Below the pieces are notes generated by a model. The model did not search any database, was not told the origin of the DNA, and was given only the letters and a program-made list of their open reading frames with translations. A DNA stretch of 7,524 nucleotides. Source: Deltaproteobacteria bacterium (lineage in GTDB: Bacteria > SAR324 > NAC60-12). Location of the stretch: positions 1 through 7,524 of the forward strand of contig PBZZ01000128.1 of the NCBI GenBank assembly GCA_002730365.1, read 5' to 3'. The translations under genes and the position numbers were made by a program. Positions 1 to 5,061 of this stretch are shown piece by piece. Position 1 is the stretch's first letter. Each line of letters begins with the position of its first letter.

Positions 1-223
1 CTTTCCAAACTTTTAGGTTCACCTCGCCAATCTTTTGATTCCAATTCTGCACTGACTGATTCAGTTCTTGTGGATTCTTCACCCAAGCCTCGGCGACTTG
101 TTGCAGCGATTTTAGTGCCCCAAAAGGGTCAGTATCGGTGCCTTGCTCGTTCATCTTGGAAATCATACCTCCAAAGAATTCCTGCATTTTTTCCTGATTT
201 ATCTCTTGTGTCTGAGTATTCAT
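1..223 (-). CDS. phaC: Probable class I polyhydroxyalkanoate synthase, N-terminal part (3' end outside window)
   Basis: Only the first 74 codons are visible; the frame stays open to the window edge. The start at 223 is an ATG preceded by AGGAG with 7 nt spacing. The peptide begins MNTQTQEINQ, is rich in Gln, Asn and Glu, and contains DPFGALKSLQQVAEAWVKNP followed by QEL and a series of spaced tryptophans. This resembles the region just before the alpha/beta-hydrolase domain of class I PHA synthases, where a DP..., a long helix, an NP/DP..L motif and Trp residues recur. The catalytic Cys-Asp-His triad would lie outside the window and cannot be checked. The strongest support is context: it follows phaA and phaB in the same direction, 92 bp after phaB. 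PHA synthase would polymerise 3-hydroxybutyryl-CoA at the granule surface. Alternatives are a phasin or a class III PhaE subunit, which also have helical, Gln-rich, Trp-containing N-termini. Confidence 0.62.
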   Translation of the reverse strand, partial: MNTQTQEINQEKMQEFFGGMISKMNEQGTDTDPFGALKSLQQVAEAWVKNPQELNQSVQNWNQKIGEVNLKVWK

Positions 224-230
224 CGAACTG

Positions 231-235
231 CTCCT
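231..235 (-). promoter_or_regulatory. Ribosome binding site of the probable phaC
   Basis: The minus strand reads AGGAG, 7 nt upstream of the ATG at 223. It is the main reason for choosing this start for the truncated gene, since no other in-frame ATG nearby has such a site. Confidence 0.75.
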
Positions 236-315
236 ATCATTAATTGCTTAGCTGTAATACATCATTTCCATACTCTCCAATTGGTTAAGAGTGCAGAATT
301 TGTTGTTGCTGGAAA

Positions 316-1104
316 TCAGATTCTTAGTCCACCATCAACCTCAATGACCCTGCCGGTAATGTAATCATTTTCTAGAATGAAGACAGCTGTTCTTGCGATT
401 TCTAAGGGTTCACCAAGTCTACGGATTGGTACTTGGTCTATGATTTTCTGCTTCAGGTCTTCACGAATCGCAGCAACCATTTCTGTATTGATATAACCTG
501 GTGCGATCGCAGCGCAACGTACTCCATGTTGAGCCATTTCCTTGGCCCATGTCACAGTCATTGCAGCTACACCAGCTTTTGTGGCTGTGTAGTTAGTTTG
601 GCCCATATTCCCATTTCTTGAAATACTGGAAATGTTGATGCAAACACCTTTGCCACCCAATTGAAGTTGTTTTTCAAAGAACTCACGGGCGCAGAGGAAA
701 ACTCCTGTTAGGTTTACATCAATGACCGATTGCCAATTTTGCATGGACATCTTTTGGATCTCTTCACCAGTAACGTTACCAGCTTCGTCCTTAATCTTCT
801 TCTTACGAACAATGAGTCCATCTCGGGTGATCCCGGCATTATTGATTAGTCCATCAACTTGACCAAAATCTTTGACGATTTGATCAAAAAGGGAAACGAC
901 TTCATCCTCTTTGGCTACATCAGTGACGTAAGTTTGGGTTTTTACTCCCTTGGTTAAGGCCATCTCTTTCGTGGCATTTAAATCATCTTGATTTAGATCA
1001 ACTAAAGCTAAGTTTACTCCTTTGTCCGCAAGTTCTGAAGTAAATGCGCGACCTAATCCTCGTCCACCGCCTGTGACAACTACGACTTTTCCTTCTAGAT
1101 TCAT
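316..1104 (-). CDS. phaB: SDR-family acetoacetyl-CoA / 3-oxoacyl reductase (PhaB/FabG-like)
   Basis: A complete 262-residue classical short-chain dehydrogenase/reductase. The Rossmann glycine motif TGGGRGLG is at residues 11-18, NNAG at 88-91, and the catalytic set is Asn131, Ser159, Tyr172 and Lys176 (YTATK). The C-terminus ends in the usual GGLRI. In this context it most likely reduces acetoacetyl-CoA to (R)-3-hydroxybutyryl-CoA for polymer synthesis; FabG-type 3-oxoacyl-ACP reduction is the alternative. Two details differ from textbook PhaB/FabG. The second beta strand ends in Asp36 (LALVDLN), a residue that in SDRs usually favours NAD(H) over NADP(H). A Lys-rich stretch at about residues 99-118 between NNAG and the Asn131 helix makes the protein some 15 residues longer than the usual 245-250. 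Both features occur, from memory, in a distinct FabG-like subgroup that also has the QSVIDVNLTGVFLC segment. The ATG at 1104 is preceded by GAGG at a short spacing of about 4 nt. Confidence 0.88.
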   Translation of the reverse strand: MNLEGKVVVVTGGGRGLGRAFTSELADKGVNLALVDLNQDDLNATKEMALTKGVKTQTYVTDVAKEDEVVSLFDQIVKDFGQVDGLINNAGITRDGLIVRKKKIKDEAGNVTGEEIQKMSMQNWQSVIDVNLTGVFLCAREFFEKQLQLGGKGVCINISSISRNGNMGQTNYTATKAGVAAMTVTWAKEMAQHGVRCAAIAPGYINTEMVAAIREDLKQKIIDQVPIRRLGEPLEIARTAVFILENDYITGRVIEVDGGLRI

Positions 1105-1126
1105 ACAACCTCGTTTGTAAATTAAC

Positions 1127-1156
1127 TCTTAAAAAATTAATCTCAGTTTTTTAAGA
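1127..1156. repeat. Perfect AT-rich inverted repeat between phaA and phaB
   Basis: The arms TCTTAAAAAA (1127-1136) and TTTTTTAAGA (1147-1156) are exact reverse complements around a 10-nt loop. The structure fills half of the 59-bp phaA-phaB gap, starting 7 nt after the phaA stop. In the mRNA the U run lies inside the 3' arm rather than after a GC-rich stem, so it is not a classical intrinsic terminator. An mRNA-processing or stability hairpin, or partial attenuation between the genes, are possible roles. The symmetry is seen directly; any function is inferred. Confidence 0.6.
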
Positions 1157-1163
1157 AATTTGT

Positions 1164-2345
1164 TTACCGTTGTACAGCCAATGCGACACCGAGACCTCCT
1201 CCAATACATAAGGTCGCTAATCCTTTTTTAGCATCTCGACGTTTCATCTCGTGAAGGAGTGTAACCAATATTCTGCAACCAGAAGCTCCAATTGGATGTC
1301 CAATCGCAATAGCACCTCCATTAACGTTGACTCTACTGTCATCCCATTGGAGTTCTTTGGCAACTCCCAATGCTTGTGCAGCAAAAGCCTCATTTGCTTC
1401 AATCAAATCTAAGTCATCAACTGTCCAACCTGCCTTTTCAAGACACTTTTTTGTGGATGGAATTGGACCAGTGCCCATGATTGCTGGGTCAACTCCAGCG
1501 CTTGCGTAAGCCTTAACTTTTGCCAAGGGAGTCTGTCCAAGTTCCTCGGCTTTATTAGCTGACATGACAACAACAGCTGCAGCGCCATCATTAATCCCAG
1601 AGGCATTAGCAGCTGTCACCGAACCATCCTTTTTGAAGGCTGGTCGAACCTTTTGAATGCCTTCAATCGTTGCTCCCTTGCGAATGAATTCGTCTTCCTG
1701 GAAAACAATCGGGTCTCCCTTACGCTGTGGGATTTCAACAGGCACAATCTCCTCTTGAAATCGTCCAGCAGCTTGCGCTTCCTCAGCTAAGTTCTGAGAT
1801 CTCAAAGCGAACGTGTCCTGCTCATTTCTACTTATTTCAAAACGACCTGCTACATTTTCAGCTGTGATACCCATATGGCAGTCGTTAAATGCGCACCAAA
1901 GCCCGTCTTTGATCATGGTATCTGTCATTTGCCAATCACCCATACGCCATCCATTTCGTGAGTTGGGCAGCGCATGTGGGGCCTGGCTCATATTTTCTTG
2001 ACCACCCGCAATGATGATGTCGGCATCGCCACACTTGATGGCTTGCGCAGCCAAGTGGACAGCTTTCAAACCGCTTCCACACACCTTGTTGATTGTCAAA
2101 GCAGGTGTTGTCTGGGGTAATCCAGCTTTGATCACCGCTTGTCGAGCTGGATTTTGTCCGGTGCTGGCTGTGAGCACTTGACCAAGAATAACTTCGTCAA
2201 TAGCTTCCGGTGCAAGGTTTGTCTTTTTCAAGAGATCACGAATGACAATCGCACCCAAGTTGGTAGCACTGATTCCTGCTAGGCTACCATTGAAGCTACC
2301 AACTGCAGTTCTTGCTGCAGCAACAATTACTACACTAACCCCCAT
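1164..2345 (-). CDS. phaA: Acetyl-CoA C-acetyltransferase (beta-ketothiolase)
   Basis: A complete thiolase of 393 residues, the normal length for biosynthetic PhaA/AtoB enzymes. It condenses two acetyl-CoA into acetoacetyl-CoA in the cytoplasm, the first committed step of polyhydroxybutyrate synthesis; the reaction is reversible. The nucleophilic Cys89 lies in [14 protein letters not shown] is at 318-322, His350 in GHPIGASG, and the second catalytic Cys380 in CIGGGLGVA. These match the Cys89/His348/Cys378 triad known from the Zoogloea ramigera enzyme with a two-residue offset near the C-terminus. The N-terminal [13 protein letters not shown] motif is also typical. The short-chain biosynthetic class is favoured over a fatty-acid-degradation FadA because no FadB partner is adjacent and a PhaB-like reductase follows. 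The ATG at 2345 has AGGAG 6 nt upstream. It lies 116 bp after acs and 59 bp before phaB, all in the same direction. Confidence 0.95.
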   Translation of the reverse strand: MGVSVVIVAAARTAVGSFNGSLAGISATNLGAIVIRDLLKKTNLAPEAIDEVILGQVLTASTGQNPARQAVIKAGLPQTTPALTINKVCGSGLKAVHLAAQAIKCGDADIIIAGGQENMSQAPHALPNSRNGWRMGDWQMTDTMIKDGLWCAFNDCHMGITAENVAGRFEISRNEQDTFALRSQNLAEEAQAAGRFQEEIVPVEIPQRKGDPIVFQEDEFIRKGATIEGIQKVRPAFKKDGSVTAANASGINDGAAAVVVMSANKAEELGQTPLAKVKAYASAGVDPAIMGTGPIPSTKKCLEKAGWTVDDLDLIEANEAFAAQALGVAKELQWDDSRVNVNGGAIAIGHPIGASGCRILVTLLHEMKRRDAKKGLATLCIGGGLGVALAVQR

Positions 2346-2375
2346 GCAATTCTCCTAGACTTGAATTCAGGCTGG

Positions 2376-2409
2376 TTCAGGACGCGTCTCCAAAAAAGGA
2401 GACGCTGAA
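2376..2409 (-). repeat. Stem-loop in the acs-phaA gap
   Basis: GCGTCTCC (2384-2391) and GGAGACGC (2398-2405) form a perfect 8-bp stem with a 6-nt homopolymer loop (T on the transcribed strand). A further TTCA/TGAA pairing (2376-2379 with 2406-2409) is possible across a 4-nt bulge. It lies about 30 nt upstream of the phaA ribosome binding site. No T tract follows the stem on either strand, so it does not fit a standard intrinsic terminator. It could stabilise or delimit mRNA ends between acs and phaA, or bind a regulator as DNA. Confidence 0.6.
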
Positions 2410-2435
2410 AGGAAGGAAATAACAAAAATAATGGT

Positions 2436-2454
2436 AAAAAGAAACTAAAGTTTC
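2436..2454 (-). terminator. Weak candidate intrinsic terminator after acs
   Basis: On the minus strand GAAAC-TTTA-GTTTC is followed directly by TTTTT, beginning about 7 nt after the acs stop codon. The position and T run are right for an intrinsic terminator, but the 5-bp, AT-rich stem is weak, so read-through into phaA would be expected. It may be chance in an AT-rich gap. Confidence 0.3.
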
Positions 2455-2461
2455 AATTATA

Positions 2462-4420
2462 TTATTTTTCTGTAGGAATTCGATTATCAATCAAGTTTTC
2501 TACAACTGAGGGATCTGCGAGAGTGGAGGTGTCACCAATACTGGAGACTTGATTTTCAGCAATCTTACGCAGGATTCTCCTCATAATCTTGCCACTGCGG
2601 GTCTTGGGGAGACCTGGGGCCCATTGGATTGCATCAATCGTTGCAATTGGGCCAATTTCCTTGCGGACTAGCTTAACCAAATCAGTCCGTAGAGTATCCG
2701 TCGGTTCAACGCCACTGTTGAGAGTTACGTAGGCATAGATACCCTGTCCTTTAATTTCATGAGGAAAGCCCACGACAGCTGCTTCTGCTACGTCATGATG
2801 TAGTACGAGTGCAGATTCCACTTCTGCGGTCCCCATTCTGTGACCAGAGACGTTGATCACGTCGTCAATCCGACCAGTAATCCAATAGTAGCCGTCTTCA
2901 TCACGCTTTGCTCCATCCCCTGTGAAGTACATCCCATTATATTGAACAAAGTAGGTATTGAAGAAGCGTTCTGGATCTCCATAAACACCACGCATTTGTC
3001 CGGGCCATGAATCCTTGATACAGAGGGCCCCTTCGGTTGCACCCTCCAATTCAGTTCCTGTTTGAGGATCCACTATGACGGGTTGAACTCCGAAGAAGGG
3101 CTTTGTCGCTGAGCCAGGCTTCAGCTTAGTCGCACCCGGCAATGGGGTAATCAAGATCCCACCTGTTTCTGTTTGCCACCAAGTATCCACAATTGGGCAT
3201 CGTTCTTTCCCCACGACACGATGATACCATTGCCATGCTTCTGGATTAATAGGCTCTCCTACGGTACCGAGCAAGCGCAATGAGCTGAGATCTCGTTTAT
3301 TTACAAAATCGTCACCTTCTTTTGCAATCGCTCGAATCGCTGTTGGGGCAGTGTAGAAGATGTTGACTTGGTGTTTTTCGACAACATCCCAAAATCGACC
3401 CCAGTCCGGATAGTTAGGTACACCTTCATACATCACGGAACTGGCACCATTCGCTAGAGGACCATAGATGATATATGAGTGACCGGTTACCCATCCAATA
3501 TCTGCTGTACACCAGTAGGTTTCTCCATCACGGTAGTCAAAAACATATTTGTGAGTCATTGAAGCGTAGGTGATGTAGCCACCAGTAGTATGCATCACTC
3601 CTTTCGGCTTCCCGGTAGATCCAGATGTGTAAAGAATGAAGAGAGGATCTTCGGAATCCATTTCTTCAGCAGGACATATACTTGAAATATCATCACCATT
3701 AATCTCCGTATGCCACCAATGGTCACGATTGGAGTTCATCTCTACAGTAGTGCCTGAGTGATTAACGACGATGCAACTCTTTATGTAGTTAAATCCCTCC
3801 ATTGCCTGATCACAGTTTGGCTTCAGGGGGACAGCTTTATTCCCCCGGAAACCTCCATCTGCTGTGACGACAGCTGCAGGGGTACAATCTTCAATTCGGT
3901 TTCTTAAAGCATCAGCACTAAATCCACCAAAAACGATCGAATGGACCGCACCGATTCTCGTACAAGCAAGCATTGCGATAGGGAGCTCCGGGATCATGGG
4001 CATGTATAAGACAACACGATCACCTTTCTGAACCCCATGTTTTTTTAATACGTTCGCAAAACTGCAGACTTCTCTGTGGAGTTGCTGGTAGGTGTATGTA
4101 CGGCATTTTGTTGGGTCATCAGATTCCCAGATGAGAGCAGCCTGATTCTTTCTTGGACTGTCCAGATGCCTATCAAGACAGTTGTAAGACACATTGATTT
4201 TTCCCCCCAAATACCACTTGATAGTCGCTGTGTTGAAATCAACTTCTTTAACCTTTTCCCACTTTTTGAACCAATGCACTCGTTCCGCTTGCTTGGCCCA
4301 AAAACTTTCAGAATTTTCAACAGACTCCTGATACATTTGTTGGTATTGTTCTTCATTAATCAGGGCGTCCTGAAAGTTGGAAGGAACATCATATACTTCT
4401 GTTGCGCTCGTCTCTGCCAT
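2462..4420 (-). CDS. acs: Acetyl-CoA synthetase (AMP-forming acetate-CoA ligase)
   Basis: A complete protein of 652 residues, the same length as the E. coli and Salmonella enzymes. It converts acetate, ATP and CoA to acetyl-CoA, AMP and PPi through an acetyl-adenylate, in the cytoplasm. The ATP-binding P-loop [11 protein letters not shown] is at 264-274, followed by [17 protein letters not shown] is at 414-421, [18 protein letters not shown] at 500-517, and the hinge/C-terminal motif [17 protein letters not shown] after it. Val311, Thr312, Val387 and Trp415 correspond to the small acetate pocket known from Salmonella Acs, arguing for acetate rather than propionate or longer acids. Lys611 in PKTRSGK is the catalytic lysine that is reversibly acetylated in this family, so post-translational control is possible. 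The ATG at 4420 has GGAGG 6 nt upstream. It lies 152 bp after ybeY, enough for its own promoter, and just upstream of phaA, suggesting it feeds acetyl-CoA into polymer synthesis. Confidence 0.97.
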   Translation of the reverse strand: MAETSATEVYDVPSNFQDALINEEQYQQMYQESVENSESFWAKQAERVHWFKKWEKVKEVDFNTATIKWYLGGKINVSYNCLDRHLDSPRKNQAALIWESDDPTKCRTYTYQQLHREVCSFANVLKKHGVQKGDRVVLYMPMIPELPIAMLACTRIGAVHSIVFGGFSADALRNRIEDCTPAAVVTADGGFRGNKAVPLKPNCDQAMEGFNYIKSCIVVNHSGTTVEMNSNRDHWWHTEINGDDISSICPAEEMDSEDPLFILYTSGSTGKPKGVMHTTGGYITYASMTHKYVFDYRDGETYWCTADIGWVTGHSYIIYGPLANGASSVMYEGVPNYPDWGRFWDVVEKHQVNIFYTAPTAIRAIAKEGDDFVNKRDLSSLRLLGTVGEPINPEAWQWYHRVVGKERCPIVDTWWQTETGGILITPLPGATKLKPGSATKPFFGVQPVIVDPQTGTELEGATEGALCIKDSWPGQMRGVYGDPERFFNTYFVQYNGMYFTGDGAKRDEDGYYWITGRIDDVINVSGHRMGTAEVESALVLHHDVAEAAVVGFPHEIKGQGIYAYVTLNSGVEPTDTLRTDLVKLVRKEIGPIATIDAIQWAPGLPKTRSGKIMRRILRKIAENQVSSIGDTSTLADPSVVENLIDNRIPTEK

Positions 4421-4572
4421 AACAAGCCTCCGCTCTACAAAATTTTGATTTTTAAAAGTTGCACCGCAAGGTTGCCCAAATATTTTTTAATGATAAACAG
4501 CAGGCACATAACATATAATCATATCAAGGTTAACGATGAAAGTCCTGCTGAAAAGCGCAGAAAATGAAGTTT
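4421..4572 (-). promoter_or_regulatory. AT-rich ybeY-acs gap, likely promoter region of acs
   Basis: The 152-bp gap holds no gene. It is the largest gap in the window and very AT-rich, as expected if acs starts its own transcript. Several TATAAT-like hexamers occur around 4505-4525, but none pairs with a convincing -35 at 16-18 bp, so I do not place a promoter. It also contains the separated inverted repeat CAGCAGG (4498-4504) / CCTGCTG (4544-4550) and a direct repeat of GTTGC (4458-4462 and 4471-4475). GGAGG at 4427-4431 is the acs ribosome binding site. Confidence 0.4.
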
Positions 4573-5058
4573 CTAGGGGAGTGGAAAATTGTCGTACAAT
4601 CCAGGTAGGCCAAGTTGTGTCAGCAGCTGTTCCTCCAAGGCTAGCATTTCTGTTTCTTCATCTTTGGACCTCTCATGGTCTAACCCCGATAAGTGACAAC
4701 AGCCATGCACCAACATTCTAATCATCTCAGTCTTTGCATCCCATCCATTGGTATTTGCTTGCTGGCAAACATCATCCCAACTGACCGCAAGATCTCCAAC
4801 ATGGAATGCTGAATGGTCTTCTTCATAATAAGACCAAGAAAGCACATCAGTACTACTGTTTTTACCTCGATATTCTAAATTTAACATTTGCATCTCAACT
4901 GCGTCAGTAATGTAGACTGAAACAGTGCGCTTTTTTTTAAATAATTTGGAAAGAAGAAACTCCATGACCGTTATCAAATCATTAGACCAATCTGGTGTTT
5001 CAATATTCTTTTTCCATTGAATTTCGACAGTCAAAGCGATTTCTTTTTCGGCAGCCAT
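4573..5058 (-). CDS. ybeY: Endoribonuclease / rRNA maturation factor YbeY
   Basis: A complete 161-residue member of the YbeY (UPF0054) family of zinc metalloproteins, which act in 16S rRNA 3'-end maturation and 70S ribosome quality control. The diagnostic zinc motif HGCCHLSGLDH places ligands at His118, His122 and His128 (H-x3-H-x5-H). Arg64 in LEYRGKNSSTDVLS matches the conserved Arg59 of the E. coli protein. The family's usual DVLSFP is here DVLSWS, a mild variation. The ATG at 5058 begins only 3 nt after the smc stop. No strong Shine-Dalgarno lies upstream within the end of smc, so reinitiation by ribosomes finishing smc is likely. Pairing with smc is not the common phoH-ybeY-corC arrangement of many proteobacteria. 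Confidence 0.95.
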   Translation of the reverse strand: MAAEKEIALTVEIQWKKNIETPDWSNDLITVMEFLLSKLFKKKRTVSVYITDAVEMQMLNLEYRGKNSSTDVLSWSYYEEDHSAFHVGDLAVSWDDVCQQANTNGWDAKTEMIRMLVHGCCHLSGLDHERSKDEETEMLALEEQLLTQLGLPGLYDNFPLP

Positions 5059-5061
5059 TCA

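Noticed and set aside
248..271. A tiny minus-strand frame (MEMMYYS) upstream of phaC with GGAG nearby, considered as a leader peptide
   Set aside because: It has only seven codons, GGAG is just 3 nt from its first ATG, and there is no attenuator hairpin or run of regulatory codons. It is most likely chance.
143..364. A 73-codon plus-strand open frame across the phaB-phaC gap
   Set aside because: It overlaps both flanking minus-strand genes antisense and has no recognisable product. Both minus-strand genes are better supported by start signals and protein similarity.
4463..4482. A possible sigma-54 -24/-12 promoter (GGGCAACCTTGC on the minus strand) upstream of acs
   Set aside because: The distance between the GG and GC elements is 8 nt at most for the only plausible pairing instead of the required 10, so it does not fit.
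4076..4567. A 163-codon open frame on the plus strand, antisense to the acs start
   Set aside because: It is mostly the reverse of the well-supported acs coding sequence and runs into the AT-rich gap. The product has no recognisable domain, and I see no good ribosome binding site.
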